Shown here one piece after another: positions 37,154-50,200 of a stretch of 64,000 bases of DNA. A program made the translations under genes and the position numbers. Origin of the DNA: Gymnopilus junonius (taxonomy: Eukaryota > Basidiomycota > Agaricomycetes > Agaricales > Galerinaceae); NCBI GenBank assembly GCA_015501075.1, contig JADNYJ010000059.1, positions 62,001 through 126,000 on the forward strand, in the 5' to 3' direction. How positions within the stretch are numbered: position 1 is the first letter of the stretch; each line of letters opens with the position of its first letter. The notes beneath the pieces are model-generated. The model had not been told where the DNA came from and did no database searches. It saw only the letters and a list, made by a program, of their open reading frames with translations.

Positions 37154-39679
37154 ATGCACTGGATTCTTCCCCTCAGCGTGCTAACTTGGGTTTCTTGGAA
37201 GCTGTTCCGAGTCTTAGTTCAAAAATCTGGACTGGATAACATTGCTGGGCCACCTGCGGTGTCATTCTGGACAGGTAGGCAAACTTTCTCTCCTATTTAG
37301 ATTTTTTTTTACAGTTTTACTAGGTGTATATCGACGAGTTTTTCACTTAAACGCATGGGGCTTCCATCGTGAAATGGCTATAAAATGTAGGTCATAAAGA
37401 TATGTCACTATATGCAAGCCCTTTCTGACAGTTATCAAGATGGAGGGGTTATAAAAATCAAGGCTTTATTCGGCGTAAATCTAATGGTAAATTACTCTGA
37501 AGCTTTGACCAAATCTGCTTCTAGGAAACTCAGCTTTACATTTTTGATCCTAAAGCTGTCCATCAAATTTTTAATAAGGTCAACGAATCAGTGTGAAAGG
37601 ATGAGTACTACTAGACTTACTTACATGGTTTAGGACCACCATATCTTTGACGAAATGGAGTCATTCACCCTGTGAGTTAGTTTTCGCATTTCCGATGTAT
37701 TTCTTATCCACGAAATTGGCAGCATATGTCGACTAATTCTTGGAGATGGCCTTTTCGGCACCCACGGTAAATCTAACTCTAAGATGGTACATTGTGGCTA
37801 ATGTTTGCTAGGTGAACAGCACCGAAAACAGAGGAGAATGCTGCAGCCCATCTTTTCACCTACTCACCTTCGCGACATGGGTATGTTTCAAGTAGTCGCT
37901 CATTCACTGAGTCATTTGCACTCATTTATGTGAAAATGGATCAGTTCCCACTTTCTACGATGTGGCATACACGGTAATATTATTTTTCTGGCCCTATATT
38001 CTCCTCATACGTTTCCTCAGCTTCGAAATGCTTTGAACACTAGGATGAAAGCTGAACCCAAGGAGGTGTGTCATTGCAGTTCAGTCTCTGGATAATGCTT
38101 AAACCTTCTTCAGATGGAGATTTTGTCCTGGATGTCTAGAACTGCCCTAGAAGTAATTGGAAGAAGTGGCCTTGGATATTCATTTGACTCGTTCACGGAA
38201 GATAACGCGCCACATCTCTATGCCCAATCAGCAAAGCAGATAATGTATGTAACTGATTAAATGGCAACTGTCGGTTCCCTAACAGCGACTATGTAGGCCA
38301 TTTTTATTTAAATCCATAATACTTCAACGTTATTTGTTAGTTCCTCTTTCGAAAATAGGGACACCAGGATTCCGCAAAGCAATAATCAACGTTGTTCCTT
38401 GGAAGGATCTTCACTCTTTTCGCAGTGTTGTGGACATTATGCAGCGCACATCCCTCGACATTCTCACTCAGAAGAAGAGAGCCTTAGTAGAGGGCGACAA
38501 AACTTTTAGACAAGTCGGTCAAGAAAAAGATGTCATGGGCATTTTATGTTAGTTTTTTATTTACTGCTTACCTTAGAGAAGCTGAATCAAGGAATCGCCA
38601 CAGTAAATGCTAATATGGAAGTTCATGATGGAGACAAATTATCCGATGAGGAGCTAATAGGACAAATTAAGTTAGTCAGAAGCAAACATATTTGATTTAA
38701 CTGAACTGAGGAATTTTTGAAGTACATTGACGTTTGCTGCCACAGAAACAATATCGGGTTTAATGGGACGTATTCTTTCCGTGCTTGCTGCACATCAGGA
38801 TTGCCAGGACAAGTTGCGACAAGAAGTTGTCTATGCCCGGAGCAAGTGTGGGGATTTGAGTTACGATGACTTAATGTCTCTACCATACCTTGATGCTGTC
38901 TGCCGCGAAACACTGAGAGTGTAAGTCAACCTAGAAAACTATACATACCTTCACATACTGACAATCGGAGGCTTATAGGTATCCGCCTGGAACAACGGTT
39001 GTTAGGGTGTATGCTAATGAATTTTGACAAATGGTTTCCGAAAAAGAAGCTGACCCTGATTATATCTGCAGAGCTCGTGCGGACACCATTCTTGCTCTTT
39101 CAAAACCCATCAAGGGTCTAGATGGCCAGAAACTCAATGAAATTTACGTCCCCAAAAATTCCAAGGTTATAGTGAGCATCCTTGCCGGAAACTGCAACCC
39201 TGAAGTCTGGGGGAAAGATTCTTATGAATGGAAGCCTGAAAGGTGGCTTGGTCCTCTTCCGGAAACGGTTACGGAGACACGTTTGCCTGGGGTCTATTCA
39301 CATATGTAAGTGATACCTATATAGGCTGCTGCCTGAAAACAATCTTATGTCTTTTCAAGGATGACCTTCCTGGCTGGGAATAGGTCTTGCATGTAGGTCA
39401 TATTCTCAAAATTATCAGGCAGTTTGACCAACAGCAAGTTCTTAGTGGGTTCAAATTTGCTGAGCTTGAAATGAGTGAGTAAATAAGCTAGCAGTTTCTT
39501 CCTTCAAGTTATAACCCCCATTTATAGAGGTTATCATTTCTATCCTTATTGAATCCTTCCGATTTTTTCCCTCGGGTAAGAAGGTAGTTTGGCATATGCA
39601 TGGTGTTGTGCGACCAGTAGTACCGGCACTATCTGACAACACACCTCAACTTCCTCTTATTATTGAGAAGCTCGAATAA
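37154..39679 (+). CDS. cytochrome P450
   Basis: This heme monooxygenase of about 530 residues has many short introns. The start MHWILPLSVLTWVSWKLF is a membrane anchor, followed by the proline hinge NIAGPPAVSFW. Further landmarks are GDGLFGTHGEQHRKQRR, QPIFSPTHL, the I-helix LTFAATETISG, the K-helix ETLR in CRETLRVYPPG, the WKPERWLG segment and the heme loop FLAGNRSCIGFKFAELE. The Cys codon is followed directly by an intron. The acceptor that gives KYGGVIKIKALFG (AG just before ATGGAGG, near 37440) is needed to hold frame, and I see no frame loss. It resembles large agaricomycete P450 families of the CYP5037/CYP512 kind, but the assignment is only by pattern. Its position between an SDR and a membrane protein suits a metabolite cluster. 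Confidence 0.9.
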
Positions 39680-40348
39680 CTAGATAAAGGTTTATAAATA
39701 CACAATTCAAGTCATTTCCACTGCCCGCCACCATACAGGTGGACATATCTGTAAACACTGAGCGCATGTGCAACTTGTTATTGGAATTAAGGTTCGACGT
39801 CTCACGAACAACCCACATCCAATTTAAACCAACTCACAACAGCACCCACGCTGTATCTCCATTCCTTATATTCAACTCTTTGTTACTCGGTGAATGCTCC
39901 TTTTGCTCGAAAAGATCATTAAAATGCTATGCTACGCATGGAAGACAAGCCGCCGATGAATTCCTATTTTTTGAACAGCATGGCATTTGATGATCGGCGA
40001 CTTTAGATATCGACAGACAACCTCAGATGCCAACAATAAACTTCAGTTCATGTGGCATCATCCTTCACCACTATCTTCTTGCGAGAAAGTTGATCTAGAT
40101 TCCTTTGCAATGTTCCGAAAAGATCGAACAAGATATGACTACTTGGGATGAAATGGTGCGTGCTAATTTTACTGGTTGGAGCACCATAAACCTGACAGAT
40201 GAGCTAATGTGTGTGTGCGTGTCCATTGTCCATAGTTAAGCTTGATCGCTTCATATCAAAACTGAGACCCCAGGAAATGGTGCCATGAAAAGGATCGGAA
40301 GAGCCAGCTTTTAAGCAATGCATTCTTCTCAGATTCAAGCTGGACAAA
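39680..40348. other. intergenic spacer
   Basis: This is the 3' flank of the P450 gene and 5' flank of the DUF6534 gene. An unrecognised 83-codon frame at 39739-39990 has no similarity I can name. Confidence 0.35.
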
Positions 40349-42317
40349 ATGTCAGATTCTATCCCACCAATTCACGGTGCTCTCGTTGACCTTCAACCTA
40401 ACTATGGGGCGATGTTCATTGGAGTTTTATTTTCCGCTGCGTAGGTATCATATTATCTCATTTAATGCCATTAATTAGGTTCAGGCTTCTCGGTGTCCTT
40501 TCTTTGCAAGTGTGGCGGTATTATAACCACTTCGAGAATGACTCAAAGTACTTGAAGCTCATTGTAAGTTCGCTGATATTTTCATTTGCTCCTAACAGTC
40601 ACTGAGATGAAAGATAACCACTAAAGGTTGCAATCGTTTGGTTAGTATCACTCCCAACGTTCATCCACTGGGTTTGATACGATATCTTCTTCCTATAGGA
40701 TTATTGATTTCATTCGAACTGCTTTTGGCGCACATGGCACGTACTACTACCTTGTACTGCAATGGGGCAATGTGCTTGCACTCCCAATCCTTACATGGTT
40801 CAACATATTTCACTCGTCATATTTCATATTTCTGATCTCGTTATATTGGGTCTCCGTGTAGGACACTGTCGGTAAGTAGGATTCCATTCAGAAGTTTCAA
40901 TGGCCTCATATTTGCATAGGCCACTTTGATCTTGGCGGTTAGTCAGGTTGATTGGTTATACCACAAGCTCGCCTAAGGTTTCATCTACAGAGCGTCGTTG
41001 AACTCGTCGTGCGGCTTTTCTTTACTTACAGGGTCTGGATCAGTAAGTACTTTCAAGTGTGTGTAGAATGGCACTGACGTTGGTCCAGTGAGTTCTCATA
41101 ATCAAGTACTCACCTCTGTTCTGGTGAGGTATTCGTAACCTATTGTACCATATCTTGGTTACTCTAGAATTCACTGCAGACCCTCGTATCACTGGGCGAT
41201 TTTGGTTAGTTGAAAGATATTATCACAAGGAGAAATAACTCTTACTTTACCTTCGACAGGCTTGGGAGTGTGTGCGTCGTATACATGATTCTATTTATTC
41301 ATATAGCTCACTATTGTCCTAAAAGACGAGTATGCCATTACGTGGGTGCATACAAAAGCTTCGAGATAAATATCGCTGATGCCTTCCGTAGTGTTCAAAA
41401 TAGTAACCTGGCTTCCCTGGGAATCGATCCAACGTTTCATGCAAGTTTCATTGATAAAACGTTTACCGGTTGCGCTGTATTAATAAGCAATATTTCTAGA
41501 ACGTTGGAACTGTCAGTCTGGCGCTATCGTCAGGGAACGACCTGGCAGTGTCCCTTTCGCTGATTTATTACCTACATAAAGGCCGTACCAGCAATCCACG
41601 GTAATATATAGCTCGCCATCTTTCCATATGACCTACGCTGATGACCTGGTGTTCAGAACCACCTCTATCGTTAAGCGCATAGTCCTCTATACTATTAATC
41701 AAGGGCTTATTACGAGGTAAGTATGGCATAACTTGACAGGACGTACATAGTTGGTCCTCAAAGCTTCCTAGCATTTCCGACATAATCACTCTTGGATTAT
41801 TCTTGATGCCGACTAAAATCCCGCAATTGTATTCACTTGCACTAGTGCAGGTCACTGGAAGCTGTCAGTACCGTTCAATACACCACAATGAATGGATTCT
41901 GATGATCTTGTAGTTTATGCCAACTGTTTGCTTGCAAGGTCAGCATATTTATCTCTTTGAGAGGACGATGTCTCTGACAATATGAAGCTTGAATGCGAGG
42001 ATCGAAATCAGTCAGGATAGGAGCCTATCTTTGACGGAATTTTCCACGCCACCTATAACCTCAAATATTCAGTCAAGTACTAACGGAAAAATTGGTCATT
42101 ATTCGGTGATTTCTCTTGTTCGATGAAATGACATACCCGAATATTGACCTTGCCTTCAAGAGTAAGGTTCGTTCCAGCCATTCCGACCCAGAATTCAAAA
42201 CCCCCTCTCTTGTAGTCAATGTCGACAGCACGGTAAGAGCATAATTTCCAGAACGTTACTAGCCTACCATGTACCTACTTAAACATTTTCTGTTTTCAGG
42301 TTTATTCCATTTCTTAA
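40349..42317 (+). CDS. DUF6534 multi-pass membrane protein
   Basis: This is a seven-transmembrane protein of a fungal family of unknown function, very common in mushrooms. It starts MSDSIPPIHGALVDLQPNYG, then the characteristic FIGVLFSAALLGVLSLQVWRYY, followed by YNHFENDSKYLKLIVAIVW and a LVVRLFFTYRVW helix. Near the end are IVKRIVLYTINQGLIT, YANCLLASLNAR and a polar cytosolic tail reaching VDSTVYSIS at 42317. The middle (about 40900-41800) is split by many tiny exons and I could not join every one. A frame at 41210-41563 appears to be only an overlapping shadow. These proteins often stand near secondary-metabolite genes, which is suggestive and no more. Confidence 0.68.
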
Positions 42318-42939
42318 GGGCTCCAGTATGGGGGCCTTCAACCTACAGTAGCATTCGGAACGAGCCATCGTGCAAACCTATCTCATTTTTCTCTTCTTTC
42401 TTTAACCTAAATTATAAAAATTTGTAAGAGACAGTTAGTTAATTTAGTGCTGCAGAATAAGGCGTTCCTCGCGCACCTTGAACCAGATTAGTTCCATTCA
42501 TCAACGACCTGAATTTCTGACATTAATTAACTTGAGGCCCTCTTGAAACCATCGTTGCAGAAGCCCAGAAAAAGAGATCTAATCGCCAACGGATCCGAAA
42601 AAAAGACAAAGGAGAGGGACAGAACAAAAAAATGAGGCGGCCAATCGAAGCCATCACCTCAGAAATTCGCTTTGGAGAGGGAAACGAATCTATTTGCATG
42701 CGCACGCCGCAGGGTAGTTCTATCCCGAAAAAGCCATGACCCAATATCAATCGGCGCCAACCGCCGATCTAAAAATAGAACAACGCTTGCGTCTCTTCTT
42801 CGGTAGCGGGTTTCCATTCTTCAATGCATATAAGTCACATATAGCGGTCCTGAGTTGAGTGTATGCGCTGCACTTTGGGCCGGTTGAGTTCTGCTGCGCC
42901 GGAGCTGGACACGCTCTAAGAAGAGAGGTAAATAAATGG

Positions 42940-43091
42940 TTGTGGCTGTGTCGGGTAGATGAGGGGAACGTACGAGTGGCCTCCATAGTGGTAGATAGTG
43001 CAGTCGATGAGAAGAGGACATTCCTCTTCATCAACGGCCCACTTAAGGGCGTACTCAATAACGGATTTTGTGCCGACGATGTCCATTTCAT
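42940..43091 (-). pseudogene. pyruvate dehydrogenase E1-alpha-like fragment, copy 1
   Basis: Read on the minus strand, the segment gives MDIVGTKSVIEYALKWAVDE followed by PLLIDCTIYHYGGHS. This matches the C-terminal thiamine-enzyme region of pyruvate dehydrogenase E1 alpha (usual form: NGMD..., then EFVTYRYGGHS). No other part of the enzyme is present. It is a fragment, probably left by a local duplication or a degraded retrocopy. The surrounding 42318-44571 has no intact gene that I can recognise. Confidence 0.55.
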
Positions 43092-43969
43092 TGACCTATA
43101 AATTAAGGGAAATAAACTTAAAGATCTTCTGAAGGAAAGAGACAGGGGATCGGAAGGCCTAGAAAAATTAAGATGAACAGAAATTAAAATATATTCTTCG
43201 CATTCCTGCAGAAAAGATACTAGCTCAAGTAAGTGACACTAACTACTCGCTCTACTACCAAGCAGCGGCGAGCGTACACGTCTTCTCCCCCGGAAACATA
43301 GGCTGAAAGACTCATGTCAGCACCGACGTAGACCTATGTGGAGACGATACTGTCCCCGCCAAATAACGTAAGGGAAAAGATACACATTCACCATCGGATA
43401 TGCTGGCTTGACGACAGAGGCGACGAGAACGTCCGGATGGTATCTCTGCCCATAAAGCAAAGGCTGATGGGCAGTGGGCAGTTGGAGGCGGTGATGACGT
43501 GGTGAGTCTCAATCAACGGAGACGGCCTCCTGCATATCAATGACACAAAAAACCGTCAGTATTGAGGGAAGATTGAAATAAGGATCTTGCGCCCACCTGT
43601 CCCAGAACCTTCCAATCACCGGAACTCCCACTTATCAGCAGCCCGTTTCCTACAACCGCATCGTCTGCATCTCCCAGTCCATCTTCAGCAGCTGTGGGTT
43701 GGAACTCAGTCAAAGATCTCATAGTTGTACCCTCAAGGCCTCGAGAACCATACGGAGATGGGTCCGCCAGGCCGTCGGCCTTGGCGTGTGTTATCAGCGG
43801 TGGTCTGTACCAAGCAGTGTTGTACGTTTGTAGGAATGACCGTCCTGGGCTGAGTGTACGTGTTAACATCCTCGCGCATTCAGGCTGAGTATGTTGTGCT
43901 GTGGTCGCATATACTGTGAGGTAGGTAAATAAGTGAAACACTTCGACAGGTCGAGTTGAGGATACGCAC

Positions 43970-44070
43970 GGTGGCTATGGGAGCCGTAGGCGATAAAGCC
44001 AAGGACTCAGAGATGACCTTTCTCGTTCTCGATGGCCCATTCGAGGGCGTACTCGGTATAAAACCCGAAT
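43970..44070 (-). pseudogene. pyruvate dehydrogenase E1-alpha-like fragment, copy 2
   Basis: A second, more decayed copy of the same segment: TEYALEWAIENEKGHL, then a stop, then VLGFIAYGSHSH. It lies about 1 kb from the first copy in the same orientation, and the DNA between shared ends (GGTAAATAA..., then GAGGGCGTACTC) is also similar, so the pair comes from one tandem duplication. The in-frame TGA shows it is not functional. Confidence 0.5.
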
Positions 44071-44571
44071 GAAGAGAATGAAGAAAGGAGGTATAGTGTT
44101 GAGAGACAAAGATTGGACGAAGGATTCAGGAAGAGTGACAAACCAAGCGTGACAATGACTCGCCAAAGGTTGACTCCAGCTTATGTTGAGCTCATGAGGT
44201 TCGCCACATGTCAAATTCCGCCCAATGTATGTTTTGACTGTTGATTTAACATTAAAACAACCCTATTAACAAGGTAGAGTCTTTACATTTTCTTAGGTTA
44301 ACAGCCGACACAAGATATCCGCTTTTAGTTCCTTTCAGTAAAGCACTGTTCTACTTATTTCGCTGCTCTATAGTTTGACTAAAACTCTTATTGAATTAAT
44401 CTACAGGCGTTCAGGGGTATTTATTACTCTTAATATAGGACTCAAAGTTCATTAAGAAGATATTTTCCCAGGTGATTTCTCACAAAGTCTAATGGCAATA
44501 TGTTGATCGATTTAAGGATAAAAATTCTGAAAGAAGATAGCAAAGCGAGATGTGATCCGCTAGGTCATACT

Positions 44572-46880
44572 TCATGAAGCCCAGTTTCCGAGGATAAGAG
44601 CTGCACTTCTCTCAGCAACGGCGTAAACAGGTGCTTGGAGATGAGCAGCTGGAATAAATGGCTGAAGGCTAACGTTGAAATACGCATGGCGGACGGATGA
44701 ATTTCAAAGCACTTACGAAAACGGATGCGTCTACAATACGAACGCCTAGTGCCCCCTTGAGCAATAATTTGGAGTCAACTACGGCTGTCGTATCCGAGGA
44801 CTGCCCTAGTTTTGCTGTGCCACAAGGATGATAGTAAGTAGTCACCTCACTACGAGCATAAGCTATGACATCTTCGTCAGTCCTAGCTTTTCCCAGCACG
44901 CCAAACGCTGGCTGGATGATGAATCCATTATTTCGGAAGGGTGGTGTGTTGACTAAGTCTTCTGCAGATCTAATGGCAGTCAGCATTAATTGGGCATCCA
45001 ATGGCTCCTTCAGGAAGGCAGTGTCGATGTTTGGAAAGATAAAAGGGTCAGAAGATGTCAAAGTAACACTGCCCCCTATACGCCCGAGGTAAATTTCAAG
45101 GAAGCGATGATGCGACAAAAACTTGGCTTACGAGAACTTGGAGACGAAACACCTGTGACGATAGTTATATAATTACCAGTAGCAGGAGCTGGCATTACGA
45201 AAGATCCAAAAACATTCTATAAAATGGTTAGAGACAAGTGTAGTATTGAATTAATGAATAGGACAAACGCTGGGGAAAAGTTCAAAATTTGGCGACGTTG
45301 GACCTGCAGAGGGATCTGCAACATTAAATTTCTTGAAAACAGAAGATGGCGCCTTTAGCCAGGCAAACAGGTTTCCAGAGGTGTCGGTGAGGAGACCCGT
45401 TCGTGTTGTTAACCATTGGGTGAGTAACGCCTGATCGAGCGATGCATTCCTTGTAAATTCGTCAAATGTGCTATTGGAATTGACGGCCCATTGATTGGCA
45501 ATCAATGGATGGTCCTGAAGGTGTTGCCCAACGTTCGGATTGTCGACAATGGAACAAATTCCAAATCCGGCGAGTGTCGTTCGGTTGCCAACCCCGCTGA
45601 GAAGAAGTATTTGGGGTGTGTTTATAGAACCGGCTGACATATAACCTCTTTATTTGCCCGAATAGTCTTTCTTGGACCTTAAATTTAATGACCATTGTGG
45701 TTAGTCCCATTTTAGTGAAGCGTCGTGGACCACCTACCTTTTTGGCTCTGGGCAAATTCTACCTCCCGAAGATCAGGCATCTTTTTCGTTTCTGCAATGT
45801 TTCTGAGCTTTGTCACTTGGGTATTTATTAGGACGTCGAGGTTTATGCGCTTCAGTGCTGGCTGAAGATAAGCAGTGGATGAGCTGCTACGTATGCCACC
45901 ACCAGCGGTGTACTGAATCCAACCTATCTCAGTTGTCAGGAATATTATCGTTGACCAGAAAGTGTGTCATACCCATTCCAAGTGGATTTCCAGAGTTATA
46001 GTCCTCGTTAAAGGGGAACTGAGTAGGAGATGCGATAGAAGCATTCACTAAACGACTGTCAAGAGGGGATGGGAACCCGGCCACAGTTGTGAGGAGTGGA
46101 CCTTGAAAGCCATGGACAGTTGGATTGATTTCACCAGTCGTGTTATGGCGATCTACAGGAGCGGTGAAGCTTTCTGCCTGAAAAAAATATGTGAATGGCA
46201 AATTCAGGTGCGACCATGCCACAGACCTTCTTCATAAATGGTAAAATGCTGTCCCAAGACCAGCCAGGGTCACCGGCGACAGCTGCTAAGCGATTAAAAT
46301 CATCTCGAGAGCCCCGGCTATAAACAAGAGAATCTTAGTAGTGCTAATTAGCCCTGACCTGTTCCGAATATAGAAATTGAACTCACTAACGGAGCTAGAC
46401 CCGCCAAATAGACGGCCCCTTGGGTAAGGAAGAACACGATTGTTGAGGCCAATTTGTGGCACAGTAGTGTAGTTCCAGATAAGAGAAGCATTTCCAATTG
46501 CGCTGGTTGATAATGAGGCGGCAAAAGGTATTTCTGTCGCTATTATTCCTGCATCACTAGAAGGCAGAACATGTCTGTCAGCTCGTTGGAGTGACGATAG
46601 GTACACTTCTTGAGCACGTACTTTCCCCAGCTTCTATGACCAATACCGAGAAGGCAGGATTTTCGGCAATCCTTGCAGCAATCACACTTCCTGCAGTCCC
46701 AGCTGATAAATGTATCTCAGTCCAGGAGATGGAGTAGCACGGGAGTTTCAAACATACGTACCTCCTACATCAGAAAAAGTGACCGTTTGGTGTATTAGAG
46801 TATATTACCTCGCAGTGATACAAGAACGCTATTACAATCCGTTGAAGAATGCGAGACTTGTAGCTAGAACTGCAAAGAAA
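44572..46880 (-). CDS. GMC oxidoreductase, aryl-alcohol oxidase type
   Basis: This is an FAD-dependent GMC-family oxidase or dehydrogenase, probably acting on an alcohol with release of hydrogen peroxide. The motifs, in order, are GAGTAGSVIAARI (FAD-binding, joined across an intron), VLVIEAGE, LFGGSSSVS (PS00623-like), SAGSINTPQILLLSG (PS00624-like), the catalytic His in TYYHPCGTAKLG, and the second His in PAAHLQAPVYAVAERSA. The protein ends LILGNWAS. About ten introns are visible. The 5' end is unresolved: an exon near 46850-46880 reads VLATSLAFFNG, a signal-peptide-like piece, then meets stop codons; a missed splice or lost base is possible. Aryl-alcohol oxidases of wood-decay fungi are secreted, but cluster-associated relatives act inside cells on metabolites. 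It lies between the DUF6534 gene and the transposase. Confidence 0.85.
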
Positions 46881-47204
46881 TGTATGTGGATGCAGGTTAT
46901 GTACCGTGTTACAAAAATGTATACGGAATGTATTGACATCGAAGATCCCTCAGCCTCTAATGTACTGATAAAACAGACATGCAGTGTTTTTGCATTGGCT
47001 TACCAGGCTCGTGGTCTTACTGACATTGGCATAACGAAGTTGTGGCCTCGCTGCAATACTTGCGACTGCAATGCAATCAAGCTGCATTTCACGTAGCCTT
47101 GATTACATTGATTTATACGGCCGCATCACTCAATTCATTGGGATATAAAATGTGTAGTCAGTACTGCATAGATATGTGATACAGGTCATCCAATACACCG
47201 CGAT

Positions 47205-50200
47205 CTAAAGCTCGTCGTAGCCCAACTCCTCGATATCCGGATCTTGACCCATTCCATCCCCTTCTGGTCCGAATTCTTGTTCGTCCGGCTCCTCCAAATG
47301 TTCCTCATCTTCCTCTGAATCGTCGGTCTCGCTTGATTGGTCTCCTCTAATCCCAAAATCCCATTCTTCTTCGTCGATCTCACCCACGTCGCTTAGATCC
47401 TCCTCGTCCATTCCGTCATCCTCCTCCTCCTCTTCTACTTCAGAAGGCTTCTTTACATCAAGCTTGTCGCGATCCTGCTTGAAAAAATCGGTTGCTGCCC
47501 GTGTTGACTTATGGCCGACGCCACCACCACGGAATCGCATCATCATATCCCGGTCCACAAACCTGTCGTATTCAGACATCAGTAAACTAACTATTTACTG
47601 ACAATACACTCACATTCCGACATAATATAGCTGCCAGTCTGCCTCTGGATTTCCGGTTGAGCGCGCAATCGATGACGGACCAAGGTATTTCTTAGTAACC
47701 CCCAGTGAAATGCCGGAATCAGGTGAACAGCGCGGATGACTTGAGCAGGGTCGACAAAACCAAAAGCTGCCTCGTCATTTCCAGGCACAAATCCCAGGCA
47801 TAAGAGACGCTTAGCTTTCCAACCAGTGCGTGGTGTCATGTCCCTCCCAAACCATCGAACAAACAGAAATTCCATCCGTTGAGGCTCGAATGTTTTTGAC
47901 TGAGGTCCCATATGTCGAATTTGAGCGTGAAATATTCCCAATATCCGGCCATACCAATACGGATGAGGATCTTCATTGTGTTCCTCGTTCTCGGAGAGAG
48001 AACCATGAAATCGGCGTGGCCAGGAATGCGGGGATTGAGTGAATCTTGATCACGCCGTAAATCATACGTGGTATAGTTCACGCGTAGAACCTTGTGTCGA
48101 TAAATCGTGTTATTGTCGATGATGACTGACCGTCGTTCAGCGGCTGTAAATTCTAGCTCGTCACCTTCGTATCTGCGACCAAGGAGCCGAGATAATAAGT
48201 GGTTCTTGAGACGGGGCAAAAAGTCCTTTATAAAATGTTAATTTATGCAACTGAAAGCTATCAAATGAGCTTACACGAAGCGCTGGATCTTCCTTGTTCA
48301 TCTCTAACCACCGAGGGAGATTAATTTTATGTCGGCGGTCCAATGCGATCTGATGATGCTGTTCTGGTTGGGTCGCTGGTAGTGATTCTTCTTCATCAAA
48401 AGGAACTGTCGCATGCTTATCATCAGACAGTCCCCCAATGCCTTCTTGCTTGTTCCGTTCCTTCATCAAGTGGATGAATCGTTCACGTCTGACTTGCAAA
48501 CCTATTCCAATGACATGTTTTCCTTTGTGCACTCGTCGATACATGCGCTTCACTCGTCGATGTTCAAGCTCACCCTATATATTTGAATGTCAACTTTACT
48601 TCAAGATACGAGAAGAAATCGCCGTACCGTCTGGGTGCTATAATTGTCCGTTGTCCCATGTAGTCGGATAGCTTTGGCGTATCCACCAAGTGAGTGCAGC
48701 TTGATGGTGTCGAGGTGGAATAGTTGCTGCTTACGAGTTGGCTGTTTTGTTGCTAAAGAAGCTTTAGGGTTATGGGTGGAGGACTTCTTAATCGCAGCCT
48801 TTGACTGCGTCTTACCCCGAGTGGGCTTCTTCAGATGGCAAGTCATATGTCTGGTACTTCTGACATAAGTGCCTCTCAAATTCACGTAAATTCTCTCCGA
48901 GTCTGGTTGTTGACCGTCTCGAGATCATTCACGGTGGTTTCAGTATGAAGCCGCAGTTTTGCGGAGCGCATGCCATGATGCAAGCTCAAATAGTAGCTTG
49001 CGAACAATGCCATCTTGCTTACCCGGGAAGAGCCCTCAAAAACAGGAATAGCACACTGTTAAGTGCGAGAATCAGTCCAGTAGAATGGAGAAATAGGCCA
49101 AGCCATAATGTGACTGGAGTAAGTCTTCGTAATCGCCGGCGGCCATCTTTTTTAAAGCTGATGCGTTCTTCCCAAATCGGCGTATTGTGCCCCTACCAAA
49201 GGTCGGAATCTGTCGATAGCTAAACAAGCACTTAGCCACAATCCGGGTCCGGAAATATTAAAATTTACCGTTCATTCAATTTTTGAATACGATCTTCTCC
49301 AAGTGCAAAAAGAAGGCGAAGCAAATGCTTGAATATTGCCATCCATACACCAATCTCAAATTCGTGAAGGAGGTCACAACAAATAAGTCATAGTAGTTAA
49401 GACCAGCTTCGAATAACCGTTGTGAGAACGCGTTCTAATCAAAGTAATTAGAAATAGAACTTTGTTCAACTAGACACTTACTCGAGTTGGCACCAGTGAC
49501 TTGGATGCTAAAATGTCGGTAATTCGTTTACTGGCGATATTTACTCCCTTTTCAAACATCAGTTTGCGAGCACGTTCGATCATCTCCTGCCTAGCCTCAT
49601 TGTCAGCGCGCTTATACCTGATCCGGTCTTGCATGTCTCGCTTTGAACCTAGCATAGGAATCTTTGATTTGAGAACCAAACATCTGGGACATGGATGTCG
49701 TGAAAGATATTTAATACACGCCAATAGAACTCTGCAAATTGATAATAATTAGTTGTTTGATCATTCTAAACAGAAGGCGATATCACTTCTCAACATAATC
49801 GGCTGAATAGGTCAAGAATCGAAGGACGCCCAATCGCGATACCATCTTCTAATTGCAGAATCAGACCATGGAGATAAGCTTCAACAAATTCATCATCAAG
49901 CAACAATAACCAGACAGCCTGCGCCAGTTCACGCCGAAGATGTGTAAGCATCTCAGCTGTTGCGGGTTTTCCAAATTGTTCCATGTAAAACTCTTGGATA
50001 TTATTGTCAAGCTACATGCAAATCGTATCAGACTGGATTTATTCACAGTAGCATAAATATGTGCACTAACCTTGGGCATGTATGCAATGTGATGGGCCGC
50101 AAAGGAAGAAGGTTTGACGCGTGCATATTTAGACTGGCCGCCAAAGAAAAGATACATTGGCCACAGCTCAGCGTTCCCAAACTGGGCGAGTGAGGTTGAA

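Noticed and set aside
41210..41563. 117-codon plus-strand frame
   Set aside because: It is an overlapping frame of the DUF6534 gene, whose conserved segments lie in other frames on both sides.
46710..47096. 128-codon plus-strand frame
   Set aside because: It overlaps the 5' end of the GMC oxidoreductase on the opposite strand and has no recognisable motif.
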